Part shown: piece by piece, positions 1-5,499 of the stretch
Layout of the letters: the number at the start of each line of letters is the position of its first letter
Position numbering within the stretch: position 1 is the stretch's first letter
Assembly: GCA_012961305.1 (NCBI GenBank)
Contig: DTZQ01000333.1
Location: forward strand, 1-5,499
Source of the DNA: Armatimonadota bacterium
GTDB lineage: Bacteria; Armatimonadota; UBA10988; DTZQ01
Direction of reading: 5' to 3'
DNA: 5,499 nucleotides
Position numbers and translations under genes: made by a program
The notes under the pieces: model-generated
The model's input: the letters and a program-made list of their open reading frames with translations, nothing else
Told to the model about the DNA's origin: nothing
Database searches by the model: none

Positions 1-12
1 GATGACCGGAGA

Positions 13-33
13 CCAGTCCCCAATCCCCGGTCC
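13..33 (+). repeat. Three imperfect heptad repeats, CCRRTCC
   Basis: CCAGTCC, CCAATCC and CCGGTCC follow one another without gaps, in the intergenic region downstream of murF. The last overlaps a 5-bp hairpin, CCCCG with CGGGG (25-29 with 35-39). The style matches the heptad-like core (GTCCTCA, GCACTCA) at 1561-1574, suggesting a repeat habit of this genome. The array is short and could be chance. Confidence 0.45.
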
Positions 34-86
34 TCGGGGGAAGCGGGAATATCGGCCTCTGGCTGAGTAGTCACAAAACGAACTTA

Positions 87-102
87 AGCCCGTTGGCGGG
101 CT
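87..102 (-). terminator. Hairpin just downstream of murF, possible intrinsic terminator
   Basis: On the minus strand, AGCCCG, loop CCAA and CGGGCT form a perfect 6-bp stem starting four bases after the murF stop. It is followed by TAAGTTCGTTTTG, which is T-rich but interrupted. The position is right for the end of a transcript, yet the poor T tract makes it a weak candidate. If it works, the cluster ends at murF and mraY and the other usual followers are elsewhere or transcribed separately. Confidence 0.45.
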
Positions 103-106
103 AATA

Positions 107-1498
107 TCATTGCTCACTCAGCAACCCCTCAGCAATGGTTTCTAATGCCAAAGCCCGCGAGGCTTTAAGCAGCACAGTGTCCCCCGGCCTGACTAACTGC
201 TGCACAAAAGGCAGGGCGGTGGGAGCATCGGGAAAGGAAACCATGGTCTCCGGCGGCTGACCGGCTTCGCGAGCCCCGGCAGCAATTAAACGGCCTAACT
301 CGCCCACGGTCACCAAATAGTCCAGTCCCAATCCTGCCGCCCACCGACCCAGGTCGAGGTGAGCCGATTCACTTAGGGTTCCCAACTCCCGCATATCCCC
401 TAAAATGGCGATACGTCGGCCTTCCGTAGGAGTATCGCACAGAACCTCCAACGCCCCTCGCATAGAGGCCGGCGCTGCGTTGTAAGCGTCGTTAATGAGC
501 AAGACCCCGGTGGCTGTGCGAGAGGAGTGAAGTCGCAAGGGCAGAGGACGGGCCGCTTCCAGACCACGGCAGATGTTGGACAGCGAAATTCCCATAACCG
601 TACCTACGGCCGCTGCGGCCAAGGCATTGGATACCTGATGCCCGCCGGGCAGATGCAGGTGCACCCGTCCCGTTCCCGCCGCGGTGACCAGGGTAAACGT
701 GCTGCCGGCCAGGCCCTTAGTCTGTACTTCCTCGGCCCGCACTTCCGCCCCCTTGGAGCGTCCGTACCAGACTACGGGTGCGGGAGAACGGTCTGCCAGG
801 CTCCTCACCTGTTCATCGTCCACATTGAGCACCGCCTGACCATCCGGCGGCAGCGCAGTCAGCAGTTCCGCCTTCGCCTCGGCGATAGCGGCTACTGATT
901 CCAGCAGTTCGAAGTGGGTCACGCCTATGTTGGTCAGGACTCCGACCTGCGGACGGGCCAGACGGGCCAAGTAAGCAATTTGGCCCCGCCCCCGCATGGC
1001 TATTTCCAAGACCACGATTTCATGCTCCGGCCGCAGGCGGAACAGGGTCAGCGGGACCCCGATTTCGTTGTTGTAACTGCTTTCGCTGCTCAGGACAGTA
1101 CGTTCGGTGCGCAACACGTGGGCAATGAGTTCTTTGGTCGTGGTCTTGCCACAACTGCCGGTGACCGCCACCACGGGAACGGCAAACCGCTGCCGATACC
1201 ATCGGGCCAGCCCCCCCAGAGCCTGTCGCGTGTCGGCCACGTAGAAAAGTGCCTGCCCCGCCTGACAGGGATAGTCCCGCGCCTCGGACACTACGGCTCC
1301 CGCGGCTCCACCGGCTAAGGCTTGAGTGACGAAATCGTGGCCATTAAAGCGTTCCCCGTGCAGGGCGAAAAATAGGTCTCCCGGCCGGACCGTACGGCTG
1401 TCCGTGGACACTCCGCGAAAACCCACTTGCAGCGACCCCTCGAATCGCTGAGGGGCTAAGGCGGCGTGTACTTCCGCGGCGGTGAAAACAGTTCCCAT
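107..1498 (-). CDS. murF: UDP-N-acetylmuramoyl-tripeptide--D-alanyl-D-alanine ligase (MurF)
   Basis: Cytoplasmic Mur ligase that uses ATP to join D-Ala-D-Ala to UDP-MurNAc-tripeptide, the last soluble step of peptidoglycan precursor synthesis. The 463-residue product has the normal family length and three-domain layout. The N-terminal substrate domain (about 1-105) contains STDSR (31-35) and GERFNGHDF (48-56). The central ATPase domain has the P-loop TGSCGKTTTKE (113-123), SYNNEIGVPLTL (141-152), NIGVTH (190-195) and the AKAEL lysine (K209), which aligns with the carbamylated lysine of Mur ligases. The C-terminal domain starts near LPGGHQVSNA (283-292) and holds NDAYNAAP (336-343), LGDMRELG (366-373) and KASRA (445-449). 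Family-typical NANP and KGS are NAAP and KAS here. The ATG at 1498 matches the expected N-terminus, but its Shine-Dalgarno is weak (GAGG about 14 bases upstream). murF normally follows murE; here it follows the PBP gene after a 192-base gap. Confidence 0.96.
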   Translation of the reverse strand: MGTVFTAAEVHAALAPQRFEGSLQVGFRGVSTDSRTVRPGDLFFALHGERFNGHDFVTQALAGGAAGAVVSEARDYPCQAGQALFYVADTRQALGGLARWYRQRFAVPVVAVTGSCGKTTTKELIAHVLRTERTVLSSESSYNNEIGVPLTLFRLRPEHEIVVLEIAMRGRGQIAYLARLARPQVGVLTNIGVTHFELLESVAAIAEAKAELLTALPPDGQAVLNVDDEQVRSLADRSPAPVVWYGRSKGAEVRAEEVQTKGLAGSTFTLVTAAGTGRVHLHLPGGHQVSNALAAAAVGTVMGISLSNICRGLEAARPLPLRLHSSRTATGVLLINDAYNAAPASMRGALEVLCDTPTEGRRIAILGDMRELGTLSESAHLDLGRWAAGLGLDYLVTVGELGRLIAAGAREAGQPPETMVSFPDAPTALPFVQQLVRPGDTVLLKASRALALETIAEGLLSEQ

Positions 1499-1519
1499 GG
1501 GCGTATGGCTTATCCTCGT

Positions 1520-1603
1520 TTGGACAATTGGGCAACTGGGAAAAAGGACTGAGGACGGAGGTCCTCAGCACTCAGTCTTGCTGAAGATTGCCCAATTGTC
1601 TAA
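1520..1603. repeat. 84-bp nested inverted repeat element
   Basis: The outer arms at 1520-1535 and 1588-1603 are inverted copies matching at 15 of 16 positions (TTGCCCAATTGTCYAA in outward sense), including 13 consecutive matching bases (1523-1535 with 1588-1600). They enclose the terminator-like hairpin at 1549-1568 and an alternative 7-bp pairing. The whole unit can fold into a long stem with an internal hairpin or extrude as a cruciform. No coding capacity, transposase or clear target-site duplication was found. It resembles a short palindromic intergenic repeat, but its copy number is unknown. Confidence 0.75.
1541..1568 (-). terminator. Intrinsic-terminator-like hairpin between the PBP gene and murF
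   Basis: On the minus strand, CTGAGGAC, a CTCC loop and GTCCTCAG form a perfect 8-bp stem (1549-1556 with 1561-1568). TCC and five T residues (1545-1541) follow. The stem is GC-rich and the T tract lies on the correct side for transcription from the PBP gene toward murF. A competing 7-bp pairing, GACTGAG with CTCAGTC (1571-1577 with 1547-1553), could displace it. The T run is short, so termination may be partial. No convincing promoter is seen in the 42 bases left before murF. Confidence 0.5.
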
Positions 1604-1636
1604 TTTGCCTAATGGCCCCGTTGCCCAACTGCCCCC
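1588..1636 (+). repeat. Degenerate tandem octamer array, consensus TTGCCCAA
   Basis: Successive eight-base units are TTGCCCAA, TTGTCTAA, one extra T, TTGCCTAA, TGGCCCCG, TTGCCCAA and CTGCCCCC. Two more units, TTGCCCAA and TTGTCCAA, lie in the opposite orientation at 1535-1520. The array is fully intergenic. The outer arms of the inverted repeat are therefore pieces of two opposed short-tandem-repeat arrays. Confidence 0.65.
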
Positions 1637-1690
1637 ACCTGAGCCCGCTAAAGCCCCGACTCCAGAGGGTTATCGGATGATTTCTTTCTC

Positions 1691-3931
1691 TCACGGCTGA
1701 AGACGAGTGCCAGCCATCAGGTCCGGGGGCACGCCCCAGTATTTAAGGGTAGCCTCTACAATTTGGCGAAACGCGGGCCCGCAAGTGAGGGAACCGGTGC
1801 GGGAGGGGCCACGCGGATTGGCCATCAAGACCAAGCAGACCAAACGAGGTCGGTCAAAAGGAGCAAAGCCCACGAAGGAAACAATACGAGGGTCCCGGGC
1901 CCGATAACCAAGGGAGGTGCCCGTTTTCCCAGCCAACTCGTACAAGGGGCTGCGCACGAGATAACCGGTGCCTTCCTTTTCTGCCACGACCCGTCGCAAC
2001 ATTTCCCGCACCTCAATAGCCGTTCGTGCGCTCAAAATGCGAGGGCCCCGCACTTCAGGAAAAGTGGATACTACCCGGCCTCGATGGTCCTGAATCTGCT
2101 TTACAATGTGCACCGGGGGAAGGTAACCCCCGTTGGTGATGGCACAGTAGGCCCGGGCCAGAGCAATGGCGGTGACTTGGATGCCTTTGCCGTAGGAGAC
2201 AGTAGCCACCTTTTGGGGGCTCCAGGGCAAGTGTTCTCCTTGGTCATCCCGGGGAACGTAAACATGACCACAAGCCTCATATTGCCGCAGACCCAAGCCG
2301 GTACGCTCAAACAGACCGAATTTACGGAACCACTTCTCTAACTTAGCCTGTTGGAGGCGTTGGGCCAGTTGAATCAGCACCACATTGCAGGAATCGCGAA
2401 TAGCATCAGAAACGGTTTCCCGTCCGTGCTTGCGCTGGGGAGTGTAATAGGCGATGCAATGCAGAGTAGTCTTACCCACCCGCAGCGAGCCACTGCAGTA
2501 AAGCACCTCCCGCGGTGAAGCAACTCCTTCCTCCAGGGCAGCGCAGACGACCAAAGGTTTGAGGGCGGAACCTGGCTCCAAGGCGAAGGTCAAAGCCCGA
2601 TTGCTGTGAGTAGCCCGGGCCCGCTCGCTGGAGAAATTGGCCAGGGCCAGAACGGCCCCCGTTTGGGGAACCATAACGATGGCCGTGCCCCAGTCGGCAT
2701 CATGTTCGGTAACCGCTTGCTCGAGTACCTGCTCCGCCACCCACTGAATATGAGAATCCAGGGTCAACACCAAGTCTTTGCCGTGCAGAGGGGGCACGCG
2801 CACTTCCATTTGTTGGGGAATGGGACGTCCGGTGGCATCCACCGTCATCCGGCAAGAGCCGTTCTGCCCCCGGAGGAGGAGGTCGTACATCTGCTCCAAG
2901 CCCGTTATCCCGTGCTCATCTACGTCCGTGCGGCCTAATACTTCCCAGGCCAAGTCACCCAAAGGATGCCAGCGCTGGAATTCGACTTTCACTTGCACAC
3001 CCCGCAGGCGCAAGTTCTCCACCTGTTGCGCCACCTCCGGGGAAACCTCCCGCCGCAGGTAAACGAAGATGTTTTTCATCTGCCTTTCCAAAGCACCTTT
3101 GCTAAGCGGTCGGTTGGGCCAGAGAGAAACGAGTGTGCGCCAAATTTCTTGGCGGATGACCGGCCGCTGGGAAGGGGGGAGACGAGTTTCGCCCGCATCT
3201 TCCAAGCGCCATTCTACCACTTCCGGGCGCGGTTGCAGCAGCAAAAGGCGGGACACTTGCGGGGGAGCCAGTTGCACCAACAGACCTGGCAGGGACAGAC
3301 CCTCAATTTTCTCCGCGGTCACCTCATCTACCCCTTCCTGCAAGCAAATCAAGGGCACCTCTGCCGTGAGCCGAGAATGTAGGTCTTGGGGTGAAAGTCC
3401 CAATAGCAAGGCCAATTGTTCCTCCGTCGAAGGGGAGATTTTCAGTTCGTACGGCAAGGCATATATGGTGAATTTCGGGGGGGCGAGGCGCTCGGAGAGG
3501 GTTAAAATTCCCCGTTGGATGAGCGGAGCCAGACGCTTTAGCAGGTCTGGAGTAACCTCCCCAGGGAGGGGAACTGGCCGCAAGCGTCGGGTGAGCAGTT
3601 CGCGCAAACGTTCTTCGGATAGGTTCAGCACGGGTGCAAGGGTCTGAGCCACCTTTTCCAGGGCAGTAATTTCCTGTGGGTTGGCCGCGATGGAGTACAC
3701 CTGTCGGCTCGTGGCCAAGAGACGCTGGTTACAGTCGTACATATCGCCCCGGCGGGCCGGCAAAATGAAAGTACGCCGGTAAGCAATGCCGGTGGGATTG
3801 AGATAAACTTCCCGTTGCCATCCTTGGATGCGGGACAATTGTCCAAGCGCGACCATGGTGCCCAAGACGAAACTCAACCCCACCCACTCCAGCCGGGTGT
3901 GAGGTCTGTGCAACATGGGTAGTTTACTCAT
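1691..3931 (-). CDS. ftsI: Class B penicillin-binding protein, FtsI/SpoVD-type D,D-transpeptidase with enlarged stalk domain
   Basis: Membrane-anchored transpeptidase that cross-links peptidoglycan stem peptides, most likely at the division septum given its place next to an ftsL-type gene. The 746-residue product has a short cytoplasmic tail, one hydrophobic anchor (about 15-35) and the class B pedestal motif RRGDMYDCNQRLLA (60-73). A long stalk (about 78-323) leads to DVDEHGITGLEQMYD (336-350), then the transpeptidase domain (about 385-730). All three catalytic motifs are present: SALK (455-458, nucleophile Ser455), SCN (514-516) and KTGT (669-672). No PASTA repeat or glycosyltransferase domain is visible. 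The active serine lies about 150 residues further from the N-terminus than in E. coli FtsI, the extra length being in the stalk. Cysteines at 479, 492 and 515 surround the SxN motif, as in SpoVD-like proteins. The ATG lies inside the end of the ftsL-like gene, with only a weak Shine-Dalgarno, so translational coupling is likely. An elongation or sporulation PBP cannot be excluded from sequence alone. Confidence 0.93.
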   Translation of the reverse strand: MSKLPMLHRPHTRLEWVGLSFVLGTMVALGQLSRIQGWQREVYLNPTGIAYRRTFILPARRGDMYDCNQRLLATSRQVYSIAANPQEITALEKVAQTLAPVLNLSEERLRELLTRRLRPVPLPGEVTPDLLKRLAPLIQRGILTLSERLAPPKFTIYALPYELKISPSTEEQLALLLGLSPQDLHSRLTAEVPLICLQEGVDEVTAEKIEGLSLPGLLVQLAPPQVSRLLLLQPRPEVVEWRLEDAGETRLPPSQRPVIRQEIWRTLVSLWPNRPLSKGALERQMKNIFVYLRREVSPEVAQQVENLRLRGVQVKVEFQRWHPLGDLAWEVLGRTDVDEHGITGLEQMYDLLLRGQNGSCRMTVDATGRPIPQQMEVRVPPLHGKDLVLTLDSHIQWVAEQVLEQAVTEHDADWGTAIVMVPQTGAVLALANFSSERARATHSNRALTFALEPGSALKPLVVCAALEEGVASPREVLYCSGSLRVGKTTLHCIAYYTPQRKHGRETVSDAIRDSCNVVLIQLAQRLQQAKLEKWFRKFGLFERTGLGLRQYEACGHVYVPRDDQGEHLPWSPQKVATVSYGKGIQVTAIALARAYCAITNGGYLPPVHIVKQIQDHRGRVVSTFPEVRGPRILSARTAIEVREMLRRVVAEKEGTGYLVRSPLYELAGKTGTSLGYRARDPRIVSFVGFAPFDRPRLVCLVLMANPRGPSRTGSLTCGPAFRQIVEATLKYWGVPPDLMAGTRLQP
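3924..3931 (-). other. Eight-base ATGAGTAA overlap between ftsL-like gene and PBP gene
   Basis: The PBP start ATG and the ftsL-like stop TAA share the octamer ATGAGTAA. Upstream of the ATG is only a weak purine run (GATGGG two bases away). Stop-start overlaps of this kind usually permit re-initiation by the terminating ribosome, which would tie PBP synthesis to that of its presumed division partner. The coupling is inferred. Confidence 0.75.
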
Positions 3932-4418
3932 AACCCATCACTGGCGACGCGAAGAGCAGTGGGTCCGCTGCCCAGGCCGCTTCCCGTTGAGTTGGAAAAT
4001 TCGGCCCTAAGGCCCGAGGTGAAAATGGGAGAGCAGTTTTTGAATCGCCCTGTTTAGGAGCCGCGGGATACCCGATGAGCACAGCCCTTTCAAAAGGTAA
4101 AGGCTGCAACTCCAGCCGGACGATGCCCTCCTGAATGCGCTGCGGGTTTTGGAGGGCAGCAATGGTAGCCCGAGTCGCTGCATTTTTCTCCTCTAAATAG
4201 TGCAATTGCCTTTCTAATCGCTGCCGATATTCATAGCGGGAGGTAAGGCGGGCAAAGCCGGCCAAATAACATACCATCCAGGCAACGAACAGGCCCACCC
4301 CCAGGACGATGATAACCATGGAGAGGAGTTCGCTGACCGTAATTTGGAGGGACTCCTCCTCCCCCTCTAAACCCTCAAAGGGAGCATAATCTTGCCATTT
4401 AATTTGGGGTGCAGGCAT
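3924..4418 (-). CDS. ftsL: FtsL/DivIC-like septum division protein
   Basis: Small bitopic membrane protein, inferred to be the FtsL scaffold that links FtsB/FtsQ-type partners with the septal PBP and FtsW. With the ATG at 4418 it has 164 residues: an acidic cytoplasmic segment (about 1-30, with GLEGEEES), one membrane span (about 33-55, IIVLGVGLFVAWMVCYLAGF) and a charged coiled-coil-prone stretch (about 60-90). The FtsL-like element NPQRIQEGIVRLELQPL follows (about 91-107), then a Pro/Ala-rich tail of about 45 residues not usual for the family. The identification rests on topology, this short motif and position between rsmH and the PBP gene, because FtsL sequences are poorly conserved. A GTG at 4427 is in frame, but it overlaps the Shine-Dalgarno AAGGAGG, which sits eight bases before the ATG; the ATG is therefore preferred. 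The stop codon overlaps the PBP start by eight bases. Confidence 0.8.
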   Translation of the reverse strand: MPAPQIKWQDYAPFEGLEGEEESLQITVSELLSMVIIVLGVGLFVAWMVCYLAGFARLTSRYEYRQRLERQLHYLEEKNAATRATIAALQNPQRIQEGIVRLELQPLPFERAVLIGYPAAPKQGDSKTALPFSPRALGPNFPTQREAAWAADPLLFASPVMGYE

Positions 4419-4426
4419 GGGAAACA

Positions 4427-4433
4427 CCTCCTT
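4427..4433 (-). promoter_or_regulatory. Strong Shine-Dalgarno of the ftsL-like gene, decides the start
   Basis: The minus strand reads AAGGAGG, a near-perfect anti-16S match, followed by eight bases (TGTTTCCC) and ATG at 4418-4416. The in-frame GTG at 4427-4425 begins on the last G of this motif and could not use it. The site is much stronger than those of its neighbours, suggesting independent and efficient initiation after the 98-base gap from rsmH. Confidence 0.85.
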
Positions 4434-4516
4434 CCTGATTTGGCAAGCGGTCAGCCGTCAGGCTTCAACTTTACGGACACCTTGCTGATTGCCTCAGCCG
4501 AACGCCTACCCGATTT

Positions 4517-5473
4517 TCACTCCATTCGCTCCAGAACCCTTAAAGTCGCACTGCGGGCCCGACGGTTGCGAACCATCTCCTCCCGCGAAGGCCGCACCGC
4601 TTTCCGGGTGACCAAACGGTACTGGCTCCCCGGCGGCACCGAAGCGTTGGGTTCCCCCGCCGGCTTGGTCAGGGCCGCAAACTGCCGTTTCACACACCGC
4701 GCCTCTAAGGAGTGAAAGGAGATTACCGCCAGCCGGCCTCCTGGGGAAAGCAACCCCGGAGCAGTCCGTAACACTTGCTCTAAGGCCCCAATTTCGTCAT
4801 TCACTAAAATGCGTAGCGCTTGACACACCCGGCTCATCGCCGACCGCCAGCGAGGACGGGCCGAAGGAGGAAGGCTCCCTCGTACCACCTCTACCAATTC
4901 GGCCGTAGTGTCCAGGGGTCGGCGCTGACGTTGCTGGACGATATTACGGGCAATGCGCCGGGCCCATCGTTCCTCTCCGTAGCGACGCAGTATATCCCGC
5001 AATTGCTCCTCCGGCCAGGTGTTGACCACCTCTGCCGCGGTCAACTCCTGCCGCGGATCCAGCCGAAAATCGAGGGGACCGGGCGTTTGGTAACTGAACC
5101 GCGGAGAGGTGATTTGAAAAAGGGACAAACCCAAGTCCAGCAGAATCCGGTCCACCCGCTTGATGCCCCAGTGGCGCAAAATCTCCGGCAGATGCACAAA
5201 GGACTCCTGCACCAGGGCGACCTGTGCGGCGTAACCCCGCAGGCGGTGGCGGGCCCAGGAGAGGGACTCTGGGTCGCGGTCCACACCGACCAAAAACCCT
5301 CCCGACCCGATGCGCTCCAAACAGGCCAAGGCGTGACCCCCCAAGCCGACGGTCCCATCTACCACCAAGTCGCCCGGCTGTAAAGCGAGCAGCCTCACTA
5401 CCTCCCTCAGAAGCACCGGTTGGTGCTCCGGCAGAGCATTTCGGCGGGCGGAAATGGTTAGTCCCTCAGCCAT
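4517..5473 (-). CDS. rsmH: 16S rRNA (cytosine(1402)-N(4))-methyltransferase RsmH (MraW)
   Basis: SAM-dependent methyltransferase that modifies N4 of cytosine 1402 in the decoding centre of 16S rRNA, acting on the small subunit in the cytoplasm. The 318-residue product has normal family length. The N-terminal EHQPVLLREVV (16-26) matches the conserved H-x-PVLL-xE-V opening. The SAM site is seen as VDGTVGLGGH (38-47) and GVDRDP (63-68), followed by LLDLG (111-115), GPLDFRLDP (132-140), YGEERWARRIA (165-175), QALRILVN (218-225), GGRLAVISFHSLE (245-257) and the C-terminal RRARSATLR (304-312). Departures from consensus are SLFQI where SSxQ is usual, SAMSRVC in place of HPATRTF, and LEA in place of LED. 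The ATG at 5473 has GGAG seven bases upstream. It is probably the first or second gene of the cluster; the upstream neighbour lies outside the window. Confidence 0.95.
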   Translation of the reverse strand: MAEGLTISARRNALPEHQPVLLREVVRLLALQPGDLVVDGTVGLGGHALACLERIGSGGFLVGVDRDPESLSWARHRLRGYAAQVALVQESFVHLPEILRHWGIKRVDRILLDLGLSLFQITSPRFSYQTPGPLDFRLDPRQELTAAEVVNTWPEEQLRDILRRYGEERWARRIARNIVQQRQRRPLDTTAELVEVVRGSLPPSARPRWRSAMSRVCQALRILVNDEIGALEQVLRTAPGLLSPGGRLAVISFHSLEARCVKRQFAALTKPAGEPNASVPPGSQYRLVTRKAVRPSREEMVRNRRARSATLRVLERME

Positions 5474-5480
5474 GCCGCGA

Positions 5481-5484
5481 CTCC
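5481..5484 (-). promoter_or_regulatory. Ribosome binding site of rsmH
   Basis: GGAG lies on the minus strand seven bases before the ATG at 5473, at normal spacing, and supports that start. The rsmH frame stays open for the remaining 26 bases to the window edge, so a start beyond the window cannot be fully excluded, but the protein N-terminus already fits the family. Confidence 0.7.
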
Positions 5485-5499
5485 GAAGGATGGTTGGAC

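Noticed and set aside
914..1318. Plus-strand open frame of 134 codons opposite murF
   Set aside because: It is antisense to the MurF ATPase domain, with no motif or convincing ribosome binding site.
1344..1571. Minus-strand 75-codon frame starting in the repeat spacer and running into murF
   Set aside because: It overlaps the murF N-terminus in another frame and its sequence is only the out-of-frame reading of that gene.
1763..2341. Plus-strand open frame of 192 codons opposite the PBP gene
   Set aside because: It lies wholly antisense to the transpeptidase domain, shows no recognisable motif and has low-complexity composition typical of antisense reading of GC-rich genes.
3477..3483. Run of seven G (C on the coding strand) in the PBP gene as a frameshift or slippage site
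   Set aside because: The frame is continuous, with family motifs on both sides, so no frameshift is needed; the run sits by chance at Ala-Pro-Pro codons.
3069..3647. Plus-strand open frame of 192 codons opposite the PBP stalk
   Set aside because: The product is Arg/Ser-rich and lacks any domain; it is explained by antisense codon bias of the real gene.
4419..4516. Possible promoter or hairpin in the spacer between rsmH and the ftsL-like gene
   Set aside because: Only short imperfect pairings (such as AGCC with GGCT) and no clear -35/-10 pair were seen; only the Shine-Dalgarno is convincing.
4820..5383. Plus-strand open frame of 187 codons opposite rsmH
   Set aside because: It is fully antisense to a strongly supported methyltransferase, is Pro/Gln/Arg-rich and has no family resemblance.
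5474..5499. Possible C-terminus of an upstream mraZ gene
   Set aside because: All three minus-strand frames are open over these 26 bases, so there is too little sequence to support a gene call.

Overview
The window carries a compact segment of a bacterial division and cell-wall (dcw) cluster, with every gene on the minus strand. Read from high to low coordinates the order is rsmH (16S rRNA methyltransferase), an ftsL-type division gene, a class B penicillin-binding protein of the ftsI/spoVD group, and murF. Composition is moderately GC-rich (roughly 57-60% by eye) and the coding density is high. The proteins carry the diagnostic motifs of their families but are divergent at many usually conserved positions, so the source is probably a little-studied bacterial lineage. 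I cannot name the phylum from sequence alone. The FtsL/class B PBP/MurF set points to a peptidoglycan-making, rod- or coccus-dividing bacterium.

Layout by region: 5474-5499 is too short to identify the upstream gene (mraZ would be usual). 4517-5473 is rsmH. 4419-4516 is a 98-base spacer ending in a very strong Shine-Dalgarno. 3924-4418 is the ftsL-like gene, whose best start is an internal ATG and not the upstream GTG. 1691-3931 is the PBP gene, which overlaps the ftsL-like gene by eight bases (ATGAGTAA), implying translational coupling. 1499-1690 is a 192-base intergenic region filled with nested short repeats and a terminator-like hairpin. 107-1498 is murF. 1-106 holds a hairpin just after the murF stop and another short heptad repeat.

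Functionally, RsmH modifies the ribosomal decoding centre. The FtsL-like protein and the PBP would act together at the septum (FtsL scaffold and septal transpeptidase). MurF makes the UDP-MurNAc-pentapeptide that, after lipid linkage, is the PBP substrate. The canonical order has murE between ftsI and murF. Here murE is absent, and the position is occupied by a repeat-rich spacer with a candidate terminator.

Most interesting points: (1) the composite inverted and tandem repeat element at 1520-1636, with related heptads at 13-33; (2) the missing murE at a terminator-bearing junction; (3) an enlarged PBP stalk region that looks like about three degenerate copies of the normal pedestal unit; (4) a set of cysteines around the PBP active site resembling the redox-sensitive arrangement of SpoVD. 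I saw no tRNA, rRNA, CRISPR, transposase or phage gene.
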